NCBI RefSeq assembly: GCF_002743335.1
Contig: NZ_PDZB01000008.1
Coordinates: forward strand, 41,893 to 105,892
Direction of reading: 5' to 3'
Origin: Sporosarcina sp. P32b
Lineage (GTDB): Bacteria > Bacillota > Bacilli > Bacillales_A > Planococcaceae
Length of the DNA stretch: 64,000 nt
Made by a program: the position numbers and the translations under genes. How positions within the stretch are numbered: position 1 is the stretch's first letter; each line of letters opens with the position of its first letter. The notes below the pieces were generated by a model that saw only the letters and a program-made list of their open reading frames with translations, was not told the DNA's origin and ran no database searches. Below, in pieces: positions 8,404 to 16,309 of this stretch.

Positions 8404-8432
8404 TTGACTGAATGATCATTCATTATTACACT
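8404..8432 (+). promoter_or_regulatory. fadF promoter with FadR-like operator
   Basis: TTGACT (8404-8409) and TACACT (8427-8432) are separated by 17 bp. The perfect palindrome TGAATGATCATTCA (8409-8422) lies between them and matches the core of the B. subtilis FadR (YsiA) box, TGAATGAnTAnTCATTCA. B. subtilis fadF is a FadR target. Binding here would block RNA polymerase; relief by long-chain acyl-CoA is inferred from the family. Confidence 0.75.
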
Positions 8433-8504
8433 ATACATAGAATATAATTGAAAGCGGTTTCTCAAAGGGAATCTCAAGTAGAAGAAATGGAAGGGGAATA
8501 AGAG

Positions 8505-10769
8505 ATGAATATACTACTCATCGCAAACTGGATTTTATTTGTAGCAGTCGTCGTATACGGCTTTGGTCTATTCCTATACTTATTAAAAACTCGCTACGAA
8601 TTCATCCGACTGGGGAGAAAAGAAGAATTCGATAACGACGTCAAAGCGCGTCTGAAGAAAATTTGGGTGTACGTATTTGGACAAAAGAAACTATTGAAAG
8701 ATAAAAAGAGTGGGGCCATCCACGTCATGTTCTTCTATGGTTTCCTACTCGTTCAATTTGGGGCAATCGACCTCATCTGGAAAGGCTTAAAACCGGGATC
8801 ACATCTGCCACTTGGCCCGTTGTATCCGGCATTTACATTCTTCCAAGAGATTGTCGTATTCGTCATCCTAGTAGCGGTTGTATGGGCATTCTACCGTCGC
8901 TACATGGAAAAGCTAGTTCGTCTAAAGCGCGGCTGGAAATCAGGTTTAGTTCTTATATTCATTGGACTCCTCATGCTCTCCACACTAGTCGCAAACGGCG
9001 CGAACATGATTTGGCATAATGAAGGCACAACATGGACAGAGCCAATGGCATCGATCATCGCAACGGTATTTAGCGGTGTTCCGACAGGCGTAGCCGTCAC
9101 GATATTCTTTATCGGCTGGTGGGTGCACTTACTGACATTGCTGACGTTCCTGGTGTATGTACCACAATCTAAGCACGCGCACTTGATCGCAGGTCCAGCA
9201 AACGTGTATTTCCATCGCTTGGATCACGCTGGTCGTTTGAAGCCTATCGATTTTGAGGCGCTGGAAGAAATTGAAGACGAAGAAGATATGCCGCCACTTG
9301 GTGTAGGCAAGATCACCGACTTCACACAAGCGCAAATGATCGACTTCTATGCATGTGTAGAATGTGGACGCTGTACGAATATGTGTCCGGCAACAGGTAC
9401 AGGTAAAATGCTGTCACCGATGGACTTGATCACGAAACTTCGTGACCACCTGACAAACACAGGAGCAATCATGACGAAGCAACAGCCGTGGGTACCTCAA
9501 CTCATGTTTAAAAACTCACAAGGAAATCAATTGGCGCTCGCTGCTACGGCAGAAGGAATGACAATGGATGAACTATACAATCCTTCATTGATCGGCGATG
9601 TCATCACAGAAGAAGAGATCTGGGCATGTACGACGTGCCGTAACTGTGAAGACCAGTGTCCGGTAATGAATGAACACGTAGATAAAATTATCGACCTTCG
9701 TCGTTATCTTGTGATGACGGAAGGGAAGATGGATCCGGATGCACAGCGCGCGATGACAAACATCGAACGTCAAGGTAATCCATGGGGCCTTAACCGTAAA
9801 GAGAAAGAAAACTGGAGAGATGCACGTCCAGACTTGCACATCCCAACAGTGAAAGAAGCGAAGAAAGCTGGAGAAGACTTCGAATACTTACTATGGGTTG
9901 GTTCTATGGGCGCGTTTGATAACCGCTCACAGAAAATCGCTTTATCGTTCGCACATTTATTGAATGAAGCAGGGGTAAGCTTCGCGATTCTTGGTAACAA
10001 AGAGAAGAACTCCGGAGATACACCACGTCGTCTAGGAAATGAATTCTTATTCCAAGAGCTCGCAACAGCGAATATCGCCGAATTTGAAAAAGCGGATGTT
10101 TCAAAAATTGTTACGATTGATCCGCACGCATACAATATCTTCAAAAATGAATACCCAGATTTCGGTCTGCAAGTCATCGTAAAACACCATACCGAGTTGC
10201 TTCACGAACTGGTTATGTCAGGCAAACTAGTACCGAAACATGCAATCGATGAAGTGATCACGTTCCACGATTCATGTTACTTAGGCCGCTACAACGATGT
10301 CTACGATCAGCCAAGAGAAATCCTTAAAGCGATTCCAGGCGTTCAGTTGGTAGAAATGGAACGTAACCGCGAAGACGGCATGTGCTGTGGAGCGGGTGGC
10401 GGTATGATGTGGATGGAAGAAGACGCAGGCCAGCGCGTCAACGTCGCACGAACTGAACAAGCGCTTGAAGTCAGCCCGGGAATCATTTCATCTGGCTGTC
10501 CGTATTGCTTGACGATGTTATCAGACGGAACGAAAGCTGTTGAAGTCGAAGAACAAGTCGGCACATACGATATTGCTGAACTATTAGAACGCTCGATCTT
10601 TGGCGAACACCAAACGATCGCTGAACCTGAAGTAGAAGAAGTGATAGAAGAAACAGTAGTTGTGGAACAAGTAGTAGAGTCGGAAGAAGTGATGTCAGAG
10701 CCTGAGTTAGCTGTAACGGTTGAAACAGAGGATGAAACACCGAAAAACGACGACGGAAAACAGAATTAA
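8505..10769 (+). CDS. fadF: FadF-like membrane iron-sulfur / heterodisulfide-reductase-type protein
   Basis: 754 residues. The N-terminal ~230 residues contain several membrane segments. Two 4Fe-4S motifs follow, CVECGRCTNMCP (~residue 283) and CTTCRNCEDQCP (~375). The C-terminal part has CCG-type cysteine motifs, including MCCGAGGG (~627) and GCPYC. This matches B. subtilis FadF (YwjF), thought to pass electrons from acyl-CoA dehydrogenases to the quinone pool. The last ~60 residues form an acidic Glu/Val-rich tail. AAGGGGAA precedes the ATG. A FadR-like operator in its promoter and the downstream beta-oxidation genes support the assignment. Confidence 0.85.
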   Translation: MNILLIANWILFVAVVVYGFGLFLYLLKTRYEFIRLGRKEEFDNDVKARLKKIWVYVFGQKKLLKDKKSGAIHVMFFYGFLLVQFGAIDLIWKGLKPGSHLPLGPLYPAFTFFQEIVVFVILVAVVWAFYRRYMEKLVRLKRGWKSGLVLIFIGLLMLSTLVANGANMIWHNEGTTWTEPMASIIATVFSGVPTGVAVTIFFIGWWVHLLTLLTFLVYVPQSKHAHLIAGPANVYFHRLDHAGRLKPIDFEALEEIEDEEDMPPLGVGKITDFTQAQMIDFYACVECGRCTNMCPATGTGKMLSPMDLITKLRDHLTNTGAIMTKQQPWVPQLMFKNSQGNQLALAATAEGMTMDELYNPSLIGDVITEEEIWACTTCRNCEDQCPVMNEHVDKIIDLRRYLVMTEGKMDPDAQRAMTNIERQGNPWGLNRKEKENWRDARPDLHIPTVKEAKKAGEDFEYLLWVGSMGAFDNRSQKIALSFAHLLNEAGVSFAILGNKEKNSGDTPRRLGNEFLFQELATANIAEFEKADVSKIVTIDPHAYNIFKNEYPDFGLQVIVKHHTELLHELVMSGKLVPKHAIDEVITFHDSCYLGRYNDVYDQPREILKAIPGVQLVEMERNREDGMCCGAGGGMMWMEEDAGQRVNVARTEQALEVSPGIISSGCPYCLTMLSDGTKAVEVEEQVGTYDIAELLERSIFGEHQTIAEPEVEEVIEETVVVEQVVESEEVMSEPELAVTVETEDETPKNDDGKQN

Positions 10770-10838
10770 AATTATTGCGAATATCGTGTCAATACCGTAC
10801 AATTAAGATATCTAAAGCGCTAACAATTGAATGAACTA

Positions 10839-10870
10839 TAAATAAGAGGGGCTATGCACCCTCTTATTTA
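10839..10870 (+). terminator. Hairpin terminator after fadF
   Basis: Perfect 12-bp stem TAAATAAGAGGG / CCCTCTTATTTA with an 8-nt loop. The following T tract is short, so termination may be partial. The palindromic A/T ends could also serve as a bidirectional signal. Confidence 0.7.
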
Positions 10871-10883
10871 GTAGTAAGATATC

Positions 10884-10899
10884 GAGCGAGCGTTCAGTC
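10884..10899 (+). promoter_or_regulatory. Possible TetR-type operator upstream of the thiolase operon
   Basis: GAGCGAGCGTTCAGTC is an imperfect palindrome (10 of 16 positions symmetric, pattern GAnnGAnCGnTCnnTC) lying about 25 bp before the thiolase start. Shape and place suit the TetR regulator encoded at 15624 in the same operon. No promoter boxes are clear enough to fix its position relative to RNA polymerase. Confidence 0.35.
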
Positions 10900-10925
10900 A
10901 GTAAACTACTAGGGGGAATGGGAAA

Positions 10926-12116
10926 ATGAGAACAGTGATTTTACAAGGTGCTAGAACACCATTTGGGAAATTAAGCGGGGCATTGCAATCGAAAACAGCA
11001 AGTGATCTAGGCGGTATTGCTATCAAAGAAGCGTTGGCACGTGCTGGCGTACAAGGTGATCAAGTGGACGAAGTCATCATGGGGACTGTTTTACAAGCAG
11101 GGCAAGGCCAGATTCCTTCACGTCAAGCAGCTGTCAAAGGCGGCATTCCGTATGGCGTCAAAACTGAAACGATTAACAAAGTATGCGCTTCCGGAATGCG
11201 CAGTATCACACTAGCTGATCAGCTGATCCGTCTTGGGGATGAGACAACGATCGTCGCTGGTGGGATGGAATCAATGACTAACGCACCGTATTACGCAAAT
11301 GTCCGTTCAGGCTTGAAAATGGGCGATAGCACATTGGTTGATGGCATGATTTATGATGGACTGACGTGTTCATTCTCTGAAGGCAATGTCCACATGGGCA
11401 CATACGGAAACAGTACAGCAAATGACTTTTCTGTAAGCCGTGAAACGCAGGATGAATGGTCACTACGTAGTCATGAGCGCGCGCTTGCAGCGATCGATAA
11501 CGGATTGTTCGCAGAAGAAATCGTTGGCGTTAGCGTTCCACAACGTAAAGGTGATCCAATCGTTGTGACAGAAGATGAAGGCCCACGTAGAGGCAGCTCA
11601 CTTGAAGCGTTGGCGAAACTCCGTCCGGCTTTCGGTAAAGACGGAAGTGTCACAGCAGGAAACGCACCCGGCATCAACGACGGTGCATGTGCTGTGGTGT
11701 TAATGAATGAAGAGGAAGCGAAGAAGCAAGGCAAAGAACCGCTTGCTATTATTCTAGGTCACGCGGAAGTAGCTATCGAACCGGAACGATTCCCTGAAAC
11801 ACCAGGTCATGTCATCAAGGCGTTACTTGAGAAAACAGGAAAAACGGCAGACGACATCGATCTATATGAAATCAATGAAGCATTTGCAGTCGTTGCGCTT
11901 GCAAGCTCACAAATCGCTGGACTAGACGAAGAAAAAGTCAACGTCAATGGTGGCGCAGTTGCACTAGGACACCCGATCGGTGCAAGTGGAGCGCGTGTCG
12001 TTCTGACACTGGCGAATGAATTAAATCGTCGCGGTGGTGGAATCGGGATCGCAGCAATCTGTTCAGGTGGCGGCCAAGGCGATGCGATCATGATCGAAGT
12101 ACCAAAAACTAACTGA
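10926..12116 (+). CDS. Acetyl-CoA C-acyltransferase (thiolase)
   Basis: Thiolytic cleavage of 3-ketoacyl-CoA, or condensation of two acetyl-CoA. 396 residues, normal length. The acyl-accepting Cys87 is in NKVCASGMRS; the C-terminal motifs GHPIGASGAR and AAICSGGGQG carry the catalytic His and second Cys. The ribosome binding site is AGGGGG. It opens a cluster with 3-hydroxyacyl-CoA dehydrogenase 15 nt downstream and two acyl-CoA dehydrogenases, so a degradative role in fatty or branched-chain acid oxidation is likely. Similar to B. subtilis MmgA and FadA; chain-length preference cannot be read from sequence. Confidence 0.92.
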   Translation: MRTVILQGARTPFGKLSGALQSKTASDLGGIAIKEALARAGVQGDQVDEVIMGTVLQAGQGQIPSRQAAVKGGIPYGVKTETINKVCASGMRSITLADQLIRLGDETTIVAGGMESMTNAPYYANVRSGLKMGDSTLVDGMIYDGLTCSFSEGNVHMGTYGNSTANDFSVSRETQDEWSLRSHERALAAIDNGLFAEEIVGVSVPQRKGDPIVVTEDEGPRRGSSLEALAKLRPAFGKDGSVTAGNAPGINDGACAVVLMNEEEAKKQGKEPLAIILGHAEVAIEPERFPETPGHVIKALLEKTGKTADDIDLYEINEAFAVVALASSQIAGLDEEKVNVNGGAVALGHPIGASGARVVLTLANELNRRGGGIGIAAICSGGGQGDAIMIEVPKTN

Positions 12117-12131
12117 CCGGGGGCATTCCAG

Positions 12132-12983
12132 ATGACAATTGAAAAAGTATTCGTGATCGGTGCAGGGCAAATGGGCGGAGGAATTGCTCAAGTCTGCGCG
12201 CAGGCAGGCTATCAAGTAACCCTTCATGATCTCAATGAAGAAGCATACGACCGAGGTTTTGCAGTCATCACAAAGAACTTAGAACGCAACGTGGAAAAAG
12301 GACGCATGACAGAGGAAGAGAAACAAGCAGTCCTAGGTCGTTTCACGAAATCACTAGATATGCAAAATGCCAAAGATGCCGACATCGTCATCGAAGCGGC
12401 AGTTGAAAATATGGCAATCAAAACGAAAATCTTCGCAGAGCTAGATGAAATCACACCAGAACATACGATTTTGGCAACGAACACATCTTCGTTACCCATC
12501 ACGGAAATCGGTGCAGCGACTAAACGTCCAGGAAAAGTGATCGGCATGCACTTCATGAATCCAGTACCGGTCATGAAGCTTGTCGAAGTCATCCGCGGAC
12601 TCGCGACAGATGATGATGTCTACGAAGCAGTTGAAGAGATGACGAAGAAACTCAATAAAACACCAGTTGAAGTGAATGACGCACCAGGATTTGTTGCGAA
12701 CCGCGTCTTGATGCCGATGATCAACGAAGCCATCTTCACATTATACGAAGGGGTCGCAACGAAAGAAGCGATTGACGACGTCATGAAAATGGGAATGAAT
12801 CATCCAATGGGTCCTCTGCAACTAGCAGATTTCATTGGACTCGATACATGTCTGTACATTATGGAAACATTGTATGAAGGATTCGGCGACTCGAAATATC
12901 GTCCATGCCCGTTGTTGCGTAAATACGTCAAAGCAGGTTGGTACGGCAAGAAAACAGGCCGCGGTTTTTATTCATACGAATAA
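12132..12983 (+). CDS. 3-hydroxybutyryl-CoA dehydrogenase
   Basis: NAD-dependent oxidation of 3-hydroxyacyl-CoA to 3-ketoacyl-CoA. 283 residues. The N-terminal Rossmann motif is GAGQMGGG (residues 10-17). The dehydrogenase signature region MNPVPVMKLVEVI and the C-terminal helix block NHPMGPLQLADFIGLD are present. It resembles B. subtilis MmgB and clostridial Hbd. It starts 15 nt after the thiolase and uses the same strand, so both steps are cotranscribed. Confidence 0.92.
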   Translation: MTIEKVFVIGAGQMGGGIAQVCAQAGYQVTLHDLNEEAYDRGFAVITKNLERNVEKGRMTEEEKQAVLGRFTKSLDMQNAKDADIVIEAAVENMAIKTKIFAELDEITPEHTILATNTSSLPITEIGAATKRPGKVIGMHFMNPVPVMKLVEVIRGLATDDDVYEAVEEMTKKLNKTPVEVNDAPGFVANRVLMPMINEAIFTLYEGVATKEAIDDVMKMGMNHPMGPLQLADFIGLDTCLYIMETLYEGFGDSKYRPCPLLRKYVKAGWYGKKTGRGFYSYE

Positions 12984-13015
12984 ATGAATTAAGTTGAAAG
13001 CAAGAGGTGAAAAGG

Positions 13016-14152
13016 ATGGATTTTACATTAACAGAAGAACAACAAATGATGCGCCAAATGGTTCGTGACTTTGCAAAGAACGAGATCGAGCCTTGGATAC
13101 CCCGGATGGAAGATGGGGAGTTTCCACGTGAACTACTAGAGAAAATGGGCGAACTTGGATTGATGGGAATTACAGCGCCTGAACAATATGGAGGTTCAGA
13201 GATGGACTTCCTGTCATATATCATCGCGATTCACGAACTATCGAAAGTCAGCGCCGTCATGGGCGTCGTGTTGTCTGTCCATACTTCTGTTGGAATGAAT
13301 CCAATCCTTTACTTCGGTACGGATGAACAAAAAAATCGGTACTTGCCGAAAATGGCATCCGGTGAATACCTCGGTGCATTCTGTCTGACAGAAGCATCGT
13401 CCGGTTCAGACGCAGGTTCATTGAAAACGAAAGCGAAGCGAGTCGACGACCATTACGTGATCAACGGCTCCAAAATGTTCATTACAAATGGCGGGGAAGC
13501 GGACGTCTACATCGTCTTTGCTAACACGGCTCCTGAAAAAGGAACGTATGGTATCACTGCATTCATCGTCGACCGAGATACGCCGGGATTATCCATAGGC
13601 AAAGACGAAAAGAAAATGGGCCTTCACGGCTCACGAACCGTCGCGCTCAGCTTCGACAATATGAAAGTGCCAGTGGAAAATAGATTGGGTGAAGAAGAAG
13701 GCGGCTTCAAAATCGCCATGGCCAACCTCGACGTTGGCCGAATCGGTATCGCGGCTCAAGCACTAGGCATAGCAGAAGCCTCACTCGAAGCCTCAGTTGC
13801 CTATGCAAAAGAACGCGAACAATTCGGCAAACCAATCGCAGCTAACCAAGGAATAGGCTTCAAACTAGCCGACATGGCCACCGCAACAGAAGCGGCCCGA
13901 CTACTAGTCTACCGCGCAGCGTGGCTACGTTCAGAAGGCAAACCATGCGGCAAAGAAGCCTCCATGGCCAAACTATTTGCATCTCAAGCAGCCGTAGACA
14001 ACTCCATAGAAGCCGTCCAAGTATTCGGCGGTTACGGCTATACCAAAGACTACCCAGTAGAACGCTACTTCCGCGACGCCAAAGTATGCCAAATCTACGA
14101 AGGCACAAGCGAAATTCAAAAAGTAGTCATCGCCAAACACCTCACAAACTAA
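13016..14152 (+). CDS. Acyl-CoA dehydrogenase (first of two)
   Basis: FAD enzyme introducing the alpha-beta double bond in acyl-CoA. 378 residues with the normal N-terminal helical, middle beta and C-terminal helical domains. Motifs are CLTEASSGSDAGS in the middle domain and YEGTSEIQ at the C-terminus, where Glu362 is the expected catalytic base of short-chain enzymes. I chose ATG 13016 (MDFTLTEEQ) because AGAGGTG lies 5 nt upstream; GTG 13007 lies inside that site. Codon use shifts to a C-rich style in the 3' third (GCC, ATC, TAC), unlike the first half. Electrons probably pass through ETF to FadF. Confidence 0.92.
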   Translation: MDFTLTEEQQMMRQMVRDFAKNEIEPWIPRMEDGEFPRELLEKMGELGLMGITAPEQYGGSEMDFLSYIIAIHELSKVSAVMGVVLSVHTSVGMNPILYFGTDEQKNRYLPKMASGEYLGAFCLTEASSGSDAGSLKTKAKRVDDHYVINGSKMFITNGGEADVYIVFANTAPEKGTYGITAFIVDRDTPGLSIGKDEKKMGLHGSRTVALSFDNMKVPVENRLGEEEGGFKIAMANLDVGRIGIAAQALGIAEASLEASVAYAKEREQFGKPIAANQGIGFKLADMATATEAARLLVYRAAWLRSEGKPCGKEASMAKLFASQAAVDNSIEAVQVFGGYGYTKDYPVERYFRDAKVCQIYEGTSEIQKVVIAKHLTN

Positions 14153-14265
14153 AGGTAGAAGCGCTTAGGGGAGCGCATGGCGCGGTTAGCACAAACTACG
14201 GCTGTGAGTGATTCACAACAACTTAATAATTTAATGATGTAAGTTTGCTTCAACAAGTTATAAGT

Positions 14266-14399
14266 AGGGATTGGAGTGGAAGACAGGGCGACTCCGGGAG
14301 GATCAGCGTGCGCCTTGAGACCCTGGACTGAACGCAGTGAGGGAAGCGGCTCAAGCCACGCCCTCCGGAAAGCGTCCCTGTCTGGAACTCCAATCCCCA
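14266..14399 (+). repeat. Hairpin element, single copy, plus orientation
   Basis: 134-bp imperfect inverted repeat in the 316-bp gap between the two acyl-CoA dehydrogenase genes. Outer arms GGGATTGGAGT and ACTCCAATCCC pair, then AGACAGGG with CCCTGTCT. The inner arms carry the family signatures GCGACTCCGGGAGGATCAG and CCCTCCGGAAAGCGTCCC. It is preceded by ACAAGTTATAAGTAGGGATT. The rest of the gap shows nothing else. Confidence 0.85.
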
Positions 14400-14468
14400 A
14401 ACCACAAGCCTAACTTAAGCTTTAGCAATTTCATTCATTAATCAAACAAACAAAAGGGTGGGAGAACA

Positions 14469-15608
14469 ATGGACTTTAAATTATCAGAAGAACATGAAAT
14501 GATCAGAAAAATGGTACGCGACTTTGCACAAAAAGAGGTAGCACCAACAGCAGCACAACGAGACGAAGACGAAACATTCGACATGGACATCTTCCACAAG
14601 ATGGCCGAACTCGGACTCACAGGCATTCCATGGCCAGAAGAATACGGCGGCATCGGCAGCGACTTCCTAGCCTACGTCATCGCAGTAGAAGAACTATCCC
14701 GTGTCTGCGCATCTACAGGCGTCGTCTTGTCTGCACACACATCTCTAGCAGGATGGCCACTATTCAAATACGGCAACGAAGAACAAAAACAAAAATACTT
14801 ACGTCCACTTGCAGAAGGTTCAAAGATGGGGGCATACTGTTTAACAGAGGCAGGCTCAGGATCAGACGCAGGCGGCATGAAAACTACAGCAAAGCTTGAC
14901 GGTGACGACTACGTGCTAAACGGCTCGAAAATCTTCATCACAAATGGCGGAATTGCTGACACATATATTGTCTTCGCTGTAACGGATCCGGAATCCAAAC
15001 ATAAAGGAACAAGCGCATTCATTGTAGAAAGCACATTCGAAGGATTCTCTGTAGGTAAGAAAGAGAAGAAGATGGGCATTCGTTCATCTCCAACAACGGA
15101 AGTCGTACTAGATAACTGTCGCGTACCGAAAGAAAATCTTCTTGGAGAAGAAGGCGACGGATTCATTATCGCAATGAAAACGCTCGATGGCGGACGTAAC
15201 GGAATTGCTGCTCAAGCAGTAGGAATTGCACAAGGCGCACTTGACGCTGCAGTCGACTACTCAAAAGAACGTGTACAATTCGGTAAGCCAATCGTAGCCA
15301 ATCAAGGCATTAGCTTTAAACTAGCGGATATGGCGACAGCGACAGAAGCTTCTCGTCTATTGACATACCAAGCTGCATGGCTCGAATCGAACGACCTGCC
15401 GTACGGTAAAGCATCTGCTATGGCGAAATTAATGGCTGGTGACACAGCAATGAAAGTAACAACAGAAGCAGTTCAAGTATTTGGCGGCTACGGGTATACA
15501 AAAGATTATCCGGTAGAGCGCTATATGCGTGACGCGAAAATCACGCAAATCTATGAAGGTACACAAGAAATTCAACGTCTCGTCATTTCTCGTATGTTGA
15601 CGAAATAA
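14469..15608 (+). CDS. Acyl-CoA dehydrogenase (second), butyryl-CoA type
   Basis: 379 residues, closely related to the preceding enzyme. [20 protein letters not shown] opens the N-terminal domain; [13 protein letters not shown] and YEGTQEIQ (Glu363) are the substrate and catalytic motifs. GTGGGAG precedes ATG 14469. Two paralogues in one operon suggest division of labour between chain lengths or branched substrates. With IcmF downstream, isobutyryl-CoA or butyryl-CoA are reasonable candidates (inference). Confidence 0.92.
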   Translation: MDFKLSEEHEMIRKMVRDFAQKEVAPTAAQRDEDETFDMDIFHKMAELGLTGIPWPEEYGGIGSDFLAYVIAVEELSRVCASTGVVLSAHTSLAGWPLFKYGNEEQKQKYLRPLAEGSKMGAYCLTEAGSGSDAGGMKTTAKLDGDDYVLNGSKIFITNGGIADTYIVFAVTDPESKHKGTSAFIVESTFEGFSVGKKEKKMGIRSSPTTEVVLDNCRVPKENLLGEEGDGFIIAMKTLDGGRNGIAAQAVGIAQGALDAAVDYSKERVQFGKPIVANQGISFKLADMATATEASRLLTYQAAWLESNDLPYGKASAMAKLMAGDTAMKVTTEAVQVFGGYGYTKDYPVERYMRDAKITQIYEGTQEIQRLVISRMLTK

Positions 15609-15623
15609 CAGGAGGTCTATGCA

Positions 15624-16241
15624 ATGCCCAAACATGAAGTGAAATCTACCGTCAAAGATGAAGAACTTATTCAGAAGCGACGTGCACAAATTAGCCGGGG
15701 CGCTGTGAAATTGTTTATCGATAAAGGATTCCACAGGACGACTACACGTGAAATCGCCAAAGAAGCAGGCTTCAGTATTGGCACACTATACGAGTATATC
15801 CGGACAAAAGAAGACGTCCTGTATCTCGTCTGTGACAATATTTATAATGAAGTCAAAGTTCGTTTATCTGAGCTCGATAACAATGACAACACGGTAGAAG
15901 GGCTACGTGTGGCGATTGCACGGTATTACGAAGTCATCGATCAAATGTCAGATGAATTCCTCGTCATGTACCAGGAGTCGAAGTCGTTACCGAGCGAAGC
16001 GCTTCGTTACGTACTCACTAAAGAACTGGAAATGGTCGAGCAATTTGAAATCATCATTCGTAAATGCATGGAAACAGGAAATCTACGCATCGGACCGGAT
16101 GAAGTATCATTGACCGCACACCACATCCTCGTATCTGGCCAAATGTGGTCATTCAGAAGATGGGCGTTGCGCAAACAATATACGTTAGAGCGCTATACGA
16201 AAGTACAAACTGATCAAATTATCAAAGGTGTAGAGAAGTAA
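15624..16241 (+). CDS. TetR/AcrR family transcriptional regulator
   Basis: 205 residues. The N-terminal helix-turn-helix spans about residues 20-65 (AVKLFIDKGFHRTTTREIA, then GFSIGTLYEYI). The all-helical C-terminal domain would bind the effector. It starts 15 nt after the second acyl-CoA dehydrogenase with an AGGAGGT site, so it is part of the operon it probably represses. Acyl-CoA ligands are plausible because related TetR regulators (FadR/YsiA) control beta-oxidation, but the effector is not visible. Confidence 0.88.
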   Translation: MPKHEVKSTVKDEELIQKRRAQISRGAVKLFIDKGFHRTTTREIAKEAGFSIGTLYEYIRTKEDVLYLVCDNIYNEVKVRLSELDNNDNTVEGLRVAIARYYEVIDQMSDEFLVMYQESKSLPSEALRYVLTKELEMVEQFEIIIRKCMETGNLRIGPDEVSLTAHHILVSGQMWSFRRWALRKQYTLERYTKVQTDQIIKGVEK

Positions 16242-16255
16242 ATAACTTGCGGACT

Positions 16256-16279
16256 CCGCCATGAAAATCTTCGTGGCGG
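16256..16279 (+). other. Intergenic hairpin between tetR and icmF
   Basis: CCGCCATG and CGTGGCGG form an 8-bp stem (one G-U pair) with an 8-nt loop. No T tract follows, so it is not an obvious terminator. It may protect or attenuate the icmF segment of the transcript. Confidence 0.5.
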
Positions 16280-16309
16280 TGGTCGGCATGTACGGAAGGT
16301 GGAAGGCTA

